Source: Astropecten irregularis
Lineage: Eukaryota > Echinodermata > Asteroidea > Paxillosida > Astropectinidae
Length of the DNA: 64,000 nucleotides
Assembly: GCA_963971285.1 (NCBI GenBank)
Contig: OZ020258.1
Span: forward strand, 992,001 to 1,056,000
Direction: 5' to 3'
The position numbers and the translations under genes were made by a program. The notes beneath the pieces were generated by a model. That model did not search any database. It saw only the letters and a list, made by a program, of their open reading frames with translations, and was not told the DNA's origin. Shown piece after piece: positions 1-10,158 of this stretch. How positions within the stretch are numbered: position 1 is the first letter of the stretch; every line of letters starts with the position of its first letter.

Positions 1-164
1 ACTACTAACGTTAGGCCTATAACTAGAGTTAATGTTTCTATAACATTATATTATAATGAATTATAACAGTTATATATAATTGCGTTACTTGGCGCCTCAT
101 AAGTTGTCTCGAGTCGAGTTGTCCCACGGTCGACTTGTCTGACATTCGCTACAGTTGAGTTACT

Positions 165-395
165 GCCAGGCCGGAAAGAATTCCACGCCGTCAGTGGAAT
201 TTTTTCCTACACTTCCAATGCAGCGCCAGCAGTAGTTGCGATGATCGTAACCCTAAGGTCCCAGTCCCCACTGGGACCTTAGGGTTACGATCATCGCAAC
301 TACGCCAGCAGTAGCCATTTTTATCAAAACGCCCTCTGTTGGTCCCATAGGTTTGTGCACAAGTGATGGCCGTCAGTCGAATTCTTTCCGATCCG
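165..395. repeat. Dispersed repeat, copy 1, interrupted by a hairpin MITE
   Basis: The segment carries the landmarks CAGCGCCAGCAGTAGCC, AAAACGCCCTCTGTTGGTCC and GATGGCCGTCAGT, which recur in the same order at 2105-2236. In this copy a 70-bp perfect hairpin is inserted at 233-302. No coding potential is seen. Ends are approximate because they were judged from two copies only. Confidence 0.6.
233..302. mobile_element. Tiny hairpin MITE with 9-bp target duplication (Mutator-like?)
   Basis: Two perfect 33-base inverted arms (233-265 and 270-302, starting TAGTTGCGATG) are separated by a CCCC loop. The element is bracketed by the direct repeat CGCCAGCAG (224-232 and 303-311), a 9-bp target-site duplication. 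The second copy of the host repeat (about 2150) lacks the insertion. Nine-base duplications are typical of the Mutator superfamily; that assignment is inference. Confidence 0.75.
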
Positions 396-522
396 GATCC
401 CGTGCGTTAAACCATGGAGGAAGACTTTCCTTCCTCCATGGTTAAACAAACAGGCCCTAAGACTTAGTCGGCGTTACCTCAGTTTAGATCCAGGCTATAT
501 AACGTTACTTCTTTAAGTTTAT

Positions 523-1110
523 GATTTTCGAGGAGTAGTTTTTATGCCATAAGATCCAGTATTTTTGTGGGGAAAGGGGGCGTTTTAACTCACCATCTTC
601 ATCCTCCCATGCAGGCATGACACTTGACAGCATGTTTCTAAGACGAAATTCGACCCACGTGCTCAATCGACCAATCGACGATCGTGATAGGATAGACTGG
701 ATCCTGCCTCTGTAATGCGTTGAAGTTGCATTCAATGCATTTGGATACTAGGCGGCTTATCTCCATGCGGGTTCGTCCATTCTGGTAGAGGGGTTGTCGA
801 ATCTTGCTCACACGTACATGGATTGGAGACGACGTAATATTGGTGTGGATAGTCGAACCGCACTGACCGGCACGTACACGTGTACGTACAGGTGATCCGC
901 ACACACGTACGCATATAACTTACGTACAAGTACATGTACGTGCGCGTGCGGGTCATAACATCGTCGTGTACGTACCGTACCAAGACTACTCATTGGGTCG
1001 TCGAATTTCGTCTTCTGGAAGTTTTGGTGGCATGAAAACGGTGAGTTAAAACGCCCCTTTTCCCCACAAAATACTGGATCGTATGGCATAAAAACTAATT
1101 CTCAAAAATC
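523..1110. mobile_element. Foldback element, about 590 bp, long terminal inverted repeats
   Basis: The left arm (about 523-598) and right arm (about 1040-1110) are inverted repeats of roughly 75 bases; both contain TTTTTATGCCAT and GTTTTAACTCACC with scattered mismatches. The interior is rich in CGTACG/ACGTGT palindromic words and has no protein-like reading frame. It is a non-autonomous DNA element of unassigned superfamily. Confidence 0.65.
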
Positions 1111-2104
1111 GTTAAGAGCTAGGAAGGTGAAATATGTGAATCGTGTGGCAAGAATCGATCTATAACCACCACATACGGGCTCAAAACCATACCTCCATGC
1201 GAGCAGTAACTGAACGGGTTCCTCCCCGTGTAAAACAATGGTTACTCGCACTAATTAATTCAAGTCGTGAGCATGATGAGGGCCGAAGACTAGACGTCAA
1301 ATGATCCTGCATTGTTCTTCATTGAATTTGAATACCAAGTACTAGTGCAATTTGTAGTCTAAGAGAGAATTTCAATTTGCATTTGGTTAGAAGTTATATT
1401 CCATTTAAGAAAATGAAAGTTTTTTGTCTCAAAGGAAATCACAGCAACCTAATTAGGCTTAATCACTCAGCCGGTCGCCATCTTCATCTTGCCCATTTAT
1501 GGCACATGGACGATACCATTTTATTAAGGGATGTGTAAAATAAATGGCTTGGCATATTATTGCATTACTTTCTGGAGAGCTGCTGCTTTGACAGAATTGA
1601 TTTTTGGGGGCAATCCTTCGGGAGCTTATTGGATTCTTGTGTAGTTATTGTATTTGTTTTGTCCTGTTCTGCTAAAATAGTTAATTGTTTGATCTTGTAA
1701 GTTTTAACTTGTCCTTCCCAAGAAATGAAATAAATAGTAAAATACTAAATACCAAATTTCTTGCACACCCATACCTAAATGGTATCATCGAGTTGACGCC
1801 AATTGACGTCACTATCGTACTTGTGACATTAATTAGTCTGACTGTAAAATAATACCCTTGTAAGGCGCATAGGAGTGAACACAGGAGTATGCCTTACATA
1901 AAATTTGCAAGTAGGCGTGTACGTGTATACATGCAGCCTGCAGGATCTTTGCCACTCACTTTGTCTTTTGTATTCCCTCTGGAAAGAATTCCACTGACGG
2001 CCATGACGGAAACAGGGTTATTTCCTCCAACAGTTAACTTATTTGATGCAAGTCATGATGAACTTCAATCTCCGGAGTGAAAACTGGTGTAGCTTATCTA
2101 AAAA
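1111..2104. other. Intergenic, no gene seen
   Basis: A+T-rich sequence with short frames that resemble no family I know. I see no splice-bounded exon, RNA gene or long inverted repeat. Confidence 0.5.
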
Positions 2105-2236
2105 ATTAGATTTTCAGGTTTTTTTTACCTACAATTCTACACTTCGAATGCAGCGGTAGCCATTTTTATCAAAACACCCTCTGTTGGTCCCACAGGTTTG
2201 TGCCAAGTGATGGCCGTCAGTGGAATTCTTTCCTTA
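2105..2236. repeat. Dispersed repeat, copy 2 (uninterrupted)
   Basis: Shares with 165-395 the landmarks ATGCAGCGGTAGCC, CCCTCTGTTGGTCC and GATGGCCGTCAGTGGAATTC. It lacks the hairpin MITE and so acts as an approximate empty site for it. Confidence 0.6.
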
Positions 2237-2510
2237 TACCTCTTTTCCTTTTAAGGAACTTGTAAGTTGAGTTGTATTTCATGTGTTTGGAAGCACAACA
2301 GAGAGTTCTAGCAAGATAGAACCAAATTTGAACTCCAAATTTGAAAACGAGCCCTGCAATATCGTTATTCAGGCTATGAGGCGGTTTCAGTGACCATCCA
2401 GTATTTCCTTTTATGACGAGGCATTCTGCTAATTAGCAATTGATCATTTGAATTTGTCATGCTCTTTGAACGACTTTTTCAATTTAAGATTCTTTTATTT
2501 CATTATACAG

Positions 2511-2613
2511 TTACTTCTCAGTCTTGAAAAGATGACAGCTTGACAACATTCAGATGGACTTCATTTAATGGAGAATGCAGAGGTGAGAACCAAAGGCAAG
2601 ACACTTTGAACAA
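2511..2613 (+). other. Zinc-finger gene A, predicted 5' non-coding exon
   Basis: A block conserved in all four zinc-finger units (also 9151-9250, 14726-14825, 23522-23624), entered after TACAG and left at GTAAGT. It contains short upstream frames, including ATGACAGCTTGA (Met-Thr-Ala-stop), present in every copy. Its position before each gene and its splice borders suggest a 5' UTR exon. Transcription has not been shown. Confidence 0.6.
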
Positions 2614-3204
2614 GTAAGTCCTTGATAAAACAGCAGAAATTTCACAGTGTACAGAAACTGTAAAGTTGTTGCATCCATGGAACGCCTAATTTCGATTAAA
2701 CTTCCAATTTATGTATGAGAGAAACATGAAACTAAGGATCTTAATTACACATCCGAATGTTTACCATGACGGTTCCAACGATTTTCTACTGTGCACAGTG
2801 GTCTTCATTAAGTTAGCAACAAAATATTATCAGCAATAACAGACCATTAGTAAAGAACCTTATTTTCTAAAATATGAAATTGATCATGCAGGAGAAACCA
2901 TAGTTACCAACATGTCTTAGAGCTGCACAACCACTAAGCAGAGTACATGGTGTCACCTCAAACATCCTACATTGTGAACCTAGCGTACAAACCCTATGAT
3001 CTTATTTGGGGCAGTATGACTACAGCATTATGAGTGACATATTAACTCTTATTATCTGTGTGAAAGACTGCAAAATGGCTCATCAACTTAGTTGCAAGCA
3101 ATGTTTGGATTGTCTCATTTATCTGTTAATTTAATGCTTTGTTTTGTTGTCTTTTGAAAAGGTCTTAAGATGACAAAAGAGGTGATAGCAGTGTGACTTC
3201 TAAG

Positions 3205-5432
3205 ATGGAAGCAGGGCTAAAAATAGAAGCAGACGCTGGCAACAACTCTGACAAAATGTCAACACATAGTTGCAAGAGACTGTGTAAGAACACCGAAGAA
3301 AAGCCATATATTTGTGATTTTTGTGGCAAAGCGTTTCCTCAAAAGAGTGGCTTGATGGATCATCAGACTATTCATACTGTGAAGAAACTGAAGCATCAAA
3401 GAGTGGACAGCAAATCCAAACCATTCACTTGTAAGATTTGTGGAAAAACACTTTCCTGTAAAAGAACCTTAACTCAACATCAGATGGTCCACACTGGCGA
3501 GAAACCATTTGCCTGTGATATTTGTGGTAAAGGTTTTACACAAAGAGGTAATTTGAATTCACATCAGATGGTCCACACTGGCGAGAAACTGTTTAGCTGT
3601 GATATTTGTGGTAAAAGTTTTACACACAGACGTAATTTGGATACACATCAGTTGACCCACACTGGCGAGAAACTGTTTACCTGTGATATTTGTGGTAAAG
3701 GTTTTACACTTAGATGTAATTTGAATAGACATCATCTGGCCCACACTGGCGACAAACCGTTTACCTGTGATATTTGTGGCAAAGGTTTTGTACAAAGATC
3801 TGATTTGAATAGACATCGGGTGGTTCATACTGGCGAAAACCATTTACCTGTGATATTTGTGGCAAAGCATTTTCTTGTAAAAGACTCCTCACTGAACATT
3901 ATAGAGTCCACACAGATGAGAAACCATTTACCTGTGATATTTGTGGCAAAGAATTTTCAAGAGGAGATAATTTGAAAGCTCATCAAAGAGTGCACAGTGG
4001 AGAGAAACCATTTACCTGTGGTATTTGTGGTAAAGGTTTTACACAGAGAAGTCATTTGCATTCACATCAGATGACCCACACTGGGGAAAAACTGTTTATC
4101 TGTGATGTTTGTGGTAAAGGTTTTACACACAGAGGTAATTTGAATAGACATCATCTGGCCCACACTGGCGAGAAACCGTTTACCTGTGATATTTGTGGCA
4201 AATGTTTTTTACAAAGATGTGAACTGAATACACATCAAATGGTCCACACTGGTGAGAAACCGTTTACCTGTGATATTTGTGGTAAAGGTTTTACACAAAG
4301 AGGTAATTTGAATTCACATCAGTTGACCCACACTGATGAGAAACCGTTTACCTGTGATATTTGTGGTAAAGGTTTTACACTAAGAGGTAATTTGAATTCA
4401 CATCGGTTGACCCACACTGGTGAGAAACCGTTTACCTGTGATATTTGTGGTGAAGGTTTTGTACAAAGATCTGCTTTGAATAGACATCAGTTGGTCCACA
4501 CTGGTGAGAAACCGTTTACCTGTGATATTTGTGGTAAAGGTTTTACACAAAGAGGTAATTTGAATTCACATCAGTTGACCCACACTGGCGAGAAACCGTT
4601 TACCTGTGATATTTGTGGTGAAGGTTTTGTACAAAGATTTGTTTTGAATAGACATCTGGTGGTCCACACTGGCGAGAAACCGTTTACCTGTGATATTTGT
4701 GGCAAAGGTTTTGTACAAAGATTTCTTTTGAATAGACATCAGATGGTCCACACTGGCGAGAAACCGTTTACCTGTGATATTTGTGGTAAAGGTTTTACTC
4801 AAAGAGGTAATTTGAATTCACATCAGTTGACCCACACTGGCGAGAAACCGTTTACGTGTGATATTTGTGGTAAAGGTTTTGTACACAGACCTGATTTGAA
4901 TAGACATCAGGTGGTCCACACTGGTGAGAAACCGTTTACCTGTGATATTTGTGGTAAAGGTTTTACACAAAGAGGTAATTTGAATTCACATCAGTTGGTC
5001 CACACAGATGAGAAACCATTTACCTGTGATATTTGTGGTGAAGAATTTTCTCGTAAAAGATTCCTTACTGAACATCAGGTGGTCCACACTGGTGAGAAAC
5101 CGTTTACCTGTGATATTTGTGATAAAGGTTTTACACAAAGAGGTAATTTGAATACACATCAGTTGGTCCACACAGGTGAGAAACCATTTGCGTGTGACAT
5201 TTGTGGCAAAGAATTTTCAAGAAAGAGTAATTTGAAAGTCCATCACAGAGTCCATACTGGTGAGAAACCATTTTCTTGTGACATTTATGACAAAGCTTTT
5301 TCACTACGTGCTCATTTGCTAAGACATCAAAAAGTGCACAGTGAATCTAAACCGTTCATTTGTATGACTTGTGGAAAAGCATTTGTACGTAGTGATTATT
5401 TCATACAGCATCAAATACATTGTAATACATAG
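3205..5432 (+). pseudogene. C2H2 zinc-finger gene A (25 finger units, one frameshift)
   Basis: A KRAB-less poly-zinc-finger protein gene, presumably a nuclear DNA-binding factor. The second exon starts near 3162 after GAAAAG. The first ATG in frame is 3205 (MEAGLKIEADAG); the frame also opens at a GTG at 3193, which I did not use. A leader of about 40 residues precedes finger 1 (CDFCGKAFPQKSGLMDH), followed by a non-canonical spacer and then 84-base units with TGEKPF linkers. One base is missing at 3834-3840, where GAGAAACC is expected and GAAAACC is read. Six fingers precede the break and the frame then closes at 3975; nineteen more continue in the shifted frame to the stop at 5432. Finger 24 has Tyr for its second Cys (CDIYDKAF). 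This is a pseudogene, a gene for a short 6-finger protein, or a sequencing error. The leader resembles no known effector domain. Confidence 0.8.
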
Positions 5433-5815
5433 TGGATCATGACAAACTATTTTACCTCTCAGATTTGTGGATAAGCGTTTGTATATAATGATTCTTTGAT
5501 GAAGTCATTAGATGATTTACACTGGAGAGAAGCCGTTTACTTGTTGCAAAGCTTTCAGACACAGAGCTCATTAATTTTGATGAGACATCACCTCCTCCTC
5601 ATTGGGGAGTGGCCGTTTACTTGCAGCAAATGTGACAAACTTTTTCCAGTATTAAACACAACCTGAACTCAACATGAAATACTCCATGTTGAAGAGAAGC
5701 CATTTATCTGTGATACTTGTAGCAATTAGCAAAGCTTTCACCTGTAAAGCTCATTTGATAAGTCATCAGTGTGTCTATGCTGGAAGGAAACCATTCAGAG
5801 GTCAATTTGACAATT
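5433..5815 (+). pseudogene. Fossil zinc fingers in the tail of gene A
   Basis: Downstream of the stop the sequence still reads as decayed fingers in broken frames: GAGAAGCCGTTTACTTG near 5530, a Cys-Lys-Ala-Phe stretch after it, and ATTTATCTGTGATACTTGTAG near 5702. The same remnants follow genes B and C, so the ancestral array was longer before the common stop arose. Confidence 0.65.
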
Positions 5816-6028
5816 TCACGGAGCCCTACTATCAATTGTAACTCGATCTACAAAGAATTTGTATTTTGTAGAATGAAGAATATTTTATATTTTTTCTCAC
5901 ATTAGGTTTTTTTGTGAGTTTAATTTCTTAGTACAACTTTTCCAACATTTTGGGGGTAAATAACTAGAGAAGAATACTGTTGATTAATATCTACAGAAGT
6001 AAGTAATTATTTTAAACTACAACTACAG

Positions 6029-6545
6029 AGAAGAAAAAGTAATGACAAAAACAACAAACACAAAGTGGTAATTGAACAGATAGAGAAATGGAAATTAGAG
6101 AAATTAATATAGAGAAATGATTATAACACAGATAATACATTGTACAACCACACTGATTGGTGTGCCTCCTTTTGTATACAATGACATAACAATAAACAAT
6201 TACAACATGTACACATTTTCAGTAAAAAAGAAATAAAAGTAGGGAAAAAGTTATGTTCACTTCAGGAACAATTCTTCATGGAGTAAACTACATCTCCAAG
6301 AAGACTCAACAGAGGGAACATTTTCTTGAGGAATTTGCCCTTGAACAATATCACTCTGCAGCACTTGCAGATAACCGTGTCCAAATGTGCCATGCCTTGA
6401 CTATGCATTAAGTTCCACACACATTGTCTAAATCTAGGTTCTTGACTTGAAACAATTATGAACTTATTTCTCTAATTTCAATTTCTCTATCTGTTCAATT
6501 ACCACTTTGTGTTTGTTGTTTTTGTCATTACTTCTTCATACTTAT
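6029..6545. repeat. Inverted segment with inverted-repeat flanks in the tail of unit A
   Basis: About 6029-6100 and 6470-6540 are inverted copies of each other (both contain the complement of CTATCTGTTCAATTACCACTT). The sequence between them matches the reverse complement of the tails of units B (about 13100-13450) and C (about 18020-18370), for example ACTCAACAGAGGGAACATTT here against its complement there. Unit A therefore carries a local inversion relative to its paralogs. Confidence 0.7.
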
Positions 6546-6588
6546 TACAGACATATTATTAGACAGTTGTTATTTATATCATCATTAA

Positions 6589-6945
6589 AGGTAGTATCAT
6601 ACATTGGTTTTTGTCAAAGAAATACAGATTCATGGGCATAAATATCAAGGACGATAAAATAATAGTCATTTGTGAAAAATTTCAGTCCCATACGATGCCC
6701 ACTTTTTGAGAAAACAGAGAAAAACGGCAACAGTATTTCTTAAGTCTTTTCTCTTTTATTTCTGATCTTTTAAAAGATCAAAAAGATGTTGGTCGTTGTT
6801 TGACTAATTCCTAGATAACTACACCATTTCAGGCGGAAGAATTGTAACGGTATGTTTTTATTAGCACCATCTTCATACCCTGTAAGTTATACGTAAATCT
6901 GTGAACATTTCTGTTTTGGTTTCTTACCAAAGTATGATACTACCT
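6589..6945. mobile_element. TTAA-type MITE, copy 1 (subfamily 1)
   Basis: An inverted-repeat element beginning AGGTAGTATCATAC and ending in its complement, flanked on both sides by TTAA (6585-6588, 6946-6949). Unit C has the unoccupied sequence CATCATTAAACATTGCC at the same place (18470-18486), so this is a clean insertion with TTAA duplication. TTAA duplication with AG-starting ends fits Kolobok-like elements; piggyBac-like is the alternative. Confidence 0.8.
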
Positions 6946-6949
6946 TTAA

Positions 6950-7942
6950 ACTTTGCCTTGTTCTATAATCTATCCGATTAATGTCAACAGATAATATTAC
7001 ATGTAAATGACTGGAAAACATTCTAAAAATGCATTTTGTTTTAGTTGTTGGAGAAATGTGAATAAATTACCTGATCCACTCTTTAATTGAAACATGTATG
7101 TCTGAACTTTCATAATTGTGTTAACATTTATATCTACAACTAATTAATGCAAGAGACCTGTTTAGTATCTACAAATAGAAACACTTGACTTGTCTAAGTC
7201 CCTACTCGCTAAGACCTGTACGGCAACAAAATAATGTTTCAGGAAGGTGGTGGGTTGGGAAGTGGCTTGAATTACAATTCCAGTTTCCACATTATTTTGT
7301 CATTTCTTAAATTGACAATAACCTCTTTTAACCTTATTCCCATGGATGCTTGCTTCGTTGTCATTCAAGTTGCTTTAGAAATTAATATTAGTGATGATGT
7401 CCTCATAGAAATGGGATGTAACTTTTGCAACGACTGATGCATAAATATAAAAAAATGATGAAATAATCATTCATTGGAAAATGTAAACCCAGGCAACTTT
7501 AATGCCCTCTCCAAATTATGCAATAACTATTACAAGTCTATTATTAATATTGGATTGAAATAATTGTTTGTATTCCATTAAAAGACCATGGAGAAAGCAC
7601 AAACTGAAATTTGAGTCCCTTTATTAAGGGACTCTGAATTAAAGGACTCTAGATGAAAATGAAACAGCGCCACCTATGTTGACAAAAGTCGCGTGCACCA
7701 TCTGGATCATTACATCGAGTGCGTGCTACCTGCTATGCACGTACATGTGCGTGTGTGTGTACGTATTAAGTGCACCCGTACACGCAACGGTACGTGCGTA
7801 CGTACGTGTGCGTACACGTTTATTTACAACATGGCCACTGTCACATCAGTGGCAGGCTAGACATGATGACAGGTAAGATTCCTAACCATGGTAACTAACG
7901 TTAGGCCTAGACAGTCCTATATCCTTTGTTTCCATGATTATG
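6950..7942. other. 3' end of unit A and spacer
   Basis: Paralogous to 13560-14520 and 18480-19430: shared words include AAAATGCATTTTGTTT, GACCTGTTTAGTATCTAC and CAGCGCCACCTATGTTGACA. It ends in a CGTACGTG-rich low-complexity stretch at about 7735-7830. No gene is seen. Confidence 0.6.
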
Positions 7943-8098
7943 GGGTTCCTGAAGTTGAGTACACTCAGGCTAAGTTTAGTACACTCAGGTAGACTGGTAG
8001 GCCTACCCAGCTTCTACTTAGGCCTACCTAGAATTTAGGTGCAGAGAAGCTGGGTACCTGGCTAACCCGAGTGTACTACTACTAAACTTCAGGAACCC
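7943..8098. mobile_element. Foldback element, about 156 bp
   Basis: The ends are inverted copies (GGGTTCCTGAAGTT at the left, AACTTCAGGAACCC at the right), with further inverted words inside (GTACACTC / GAGTGTAC). A partial relative (GGGGTTCC...AGTACACTCAGG) lies at about 8224-8254. Confidence 0.6.
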
Positions 8099-8281
8099 AG
8101 TTTATGATAATGATATAGTCAACGTCAAGCTCAATAACATAGAGTTAAACCATGGAGGAAACTTTTCCTTTCTCCATGCATGGAGGAAAAAGGAGCAAGG
8201 CTACATTGACCATCCAGAATTTGGGGGTTCCTTAAAAAGTTTAGTACACTCAGGTTAGCTGATACTTAGTGATACTTAGTC

Positions 8282-8348
8282 AGTTGCGATGATCGTAACC
8301 CTAGGTCTGACATGGGGACTGGGACCTTGGGTTACGATCATCGCAACT
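8282..8348. mobile_element. Hairpin MITE, relative of 233-302
   Basis: Begins AGTTGCGATGATCGTAACCC and ends in the inverted copy with a few mismatches. It is the same family as the 70-bp hairpin at 233-302, but less perfect and without a recognisable target duplication. Confidence 0.7.
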
Positions 8349-8359
8349 AGCGCAAACCA

Positions 8360-8450
8360 TGCTTGCGCGACTGTGAGCATGCGCACGTTGTATTGCGCGT
8401 CCGTGCGCGCACGCTGTTGACTCAAGACCGACTCTCCAAAAGTCTCCCAT
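8360..8450. mobile_element. Half copy of the foldback element found at 62207-62326
   Basis: Shares GTGAGCATGCGC, CGCTGTTGACT and GTCTCCCATTG, in order, with the right half of the perfect foldback at 62207-62326. The left arm is missing here. Confidence 0.6.
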
Positions 8451-8537
8451 TGTGCGTAAAAGTAACTTTTTTTTCCCATAGTTTGGCAATTAGTCGGGTG
8501 CCGCCATGCATTTGAATAGGGCGCTGTCGGTCTATGG

Positions 8538-8891
8538 TAAGGTGACCACATTTTGTTGAGATATGATCCGGGGACAGTGATCCGTGTCCTGGGGGAGGGG
8601 TATAATTTTGAAAAAAAATTGAATCCTGATGGTGCCTACATGCAAAATGGTGGCATCTATGGACATCTTGTTCAGTTGACATGAGTGGGTTACATACTTA
8701 CATGGTTGTCTTCGCACTTCTCTGAAGAATGGATCTTCTTCAGCACAGCATTTGTGTTTTTTATTTAGGACAATTAGAATTTTCGGGGCATTTCGTCGAA
8801 GCGGGGACATTTTCGGGGACAATTTTTCATCAGGGACGGCACTGTCAAATCGGAGACTGTCCCCGGAAATCAGGGACGTCTGGTCACCTTA
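8538..8891. mobile_element. hAT-like MITE, about 354 bp
   Basis: The ends TAAGGTGACCA / TGGTCACCTTA are inverted repeats. The flanks GTCTATGG (8530-8537) and CTCTATGG (8892-8899) form an 8-bp duplication with one mismatch, as expected for the hAT superfamily. Short frames inside are not transposase-like. Confidence 0.65.
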
Positions 8892-9150
8892 CTCTATGGG
8901 TTATTTATGTCTGTGGTACTACCGCTGCATTCAAAGTGTATCATTCATTGTAGGTCAAAAAACACTAAAAATCTCACTTTTAAGATATGCTACCCCAGAC
9001 TAGAGTTATACACCTGAGAGTGAAGTTCACTCATGACGTGCATCCAATAACTTAACTCTTGGAGGAAATTGTAACTTTTTTCTGTAATGGTAGTCAGAGG
9101 AATTTTTTCCAAAACTTCTTTAATTTAAGATTCTTTTTATTTAATTCCAG

Positions 9151-9250
9151 TTACTTCTTAGTCTTGAAAAGATGACAGCTTGACAACATTCAGATGGACT
9201 TCATGTGATGGAGAATGAGATGAGAACCAAAGGCAAGACTTTTTGAACAA
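9151..9250 (+). other. Zinc-finger gene B, predicted 5' non-coding exon
   Basis: Paralog of 2511-2613, entered after TTCCAG and left at GTAAGT. The Met-Thr-Ala-stop upstream frame is conserved. The intron that follows (9251 on) contains about 500 bases shared with units C and D but absent from unit A. Confidence 0.6.
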
Positions 9251-10158
9251 GTAAGTCCTTGATAAAGCAGTAGAAAATTTACAGTGCATAGAAACTAAAG
9301 AGTTGTTGCGGACCCAGTAACCGGGACACTGAACTCCCTTTCTTTGATTTTGGGGTTGACGGTCGGTCTAGTGCCCCAGAGAATCCAATTAGCCTTAAAT
9401 GTGTTGTACACAGAAACAATTGTACTTCACGGTACTTGCGAAAAAAATATCACCAAATGACATCAAAGACATAACAGATCGGTTTGAAAATCACTCCATC
9501 TCTTCTCCGAATGTCAAGAATGAAATGAAGATGTGCTCACGATCTTTCCGTGTGATCAAAGTCTATGTTTTCTGATAAAAATCCATACGATTACCGGTAG
9601 TCAATTTTTAGTCATCAAGGAAGATGGTAGAATAAGACACAAAACGTAGCAGATAATCAGTCTATGTTTAATTGACGGGTTCAGATATTCACATGAAATA
9701 ACATACTGTTAGCATTTATACATAAGATGTTTACATTGACACTATGTTTTAGACTCTTTTGAGACCAAGTTTGTGCTGGTAATTGAAAGTTCGGGGCAGT
9801 GTTTGGCCCACTGACACTGTGTTTTCGGTGTCCTGACAATGGACAACAATGGACAGAGAACACATTACCTGAAACGTTGAGTTATCAGTACTTCTCAGAG
9901 CCGTACTACCTAGGTCTCAACAGAGTACATGGTGTCACCTCAAACATCCTACATTGTGAACCTAGCATACAAACTCTCCGATCTTATTTGGGGCAGTATG
10001 ACTACAGCATTATGAGTGACATATTAACTCTTATCATCTGTGTGAAAGCCTGCAAAATGGCTCATCAACCTTGTTCCAAGCAATCATTTATCTGTTTGTT
10101 TGTTTTCTTGAAAATGTCTTAAGATGACAGAAGAGGTGATATCAGTGCGACTTCAAAG

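Noticed and set aside
3193-3204. Start of gene A at the GTG at 3193
   Set aside because: Eukaryotic initiation at GTG is rare, and the ATG at 3205 aligns with the starts of B and C and the second ATG of D.
9799-10122. About 107-codon frame upstream of gene B, repeated upstream of C (15376-15705)
   Set aside because: It lies in the shared intron and is preserved only because B and C are recent copies. It is broken in D and A and resembles no protein; the ends differ by frameshift between B and C.
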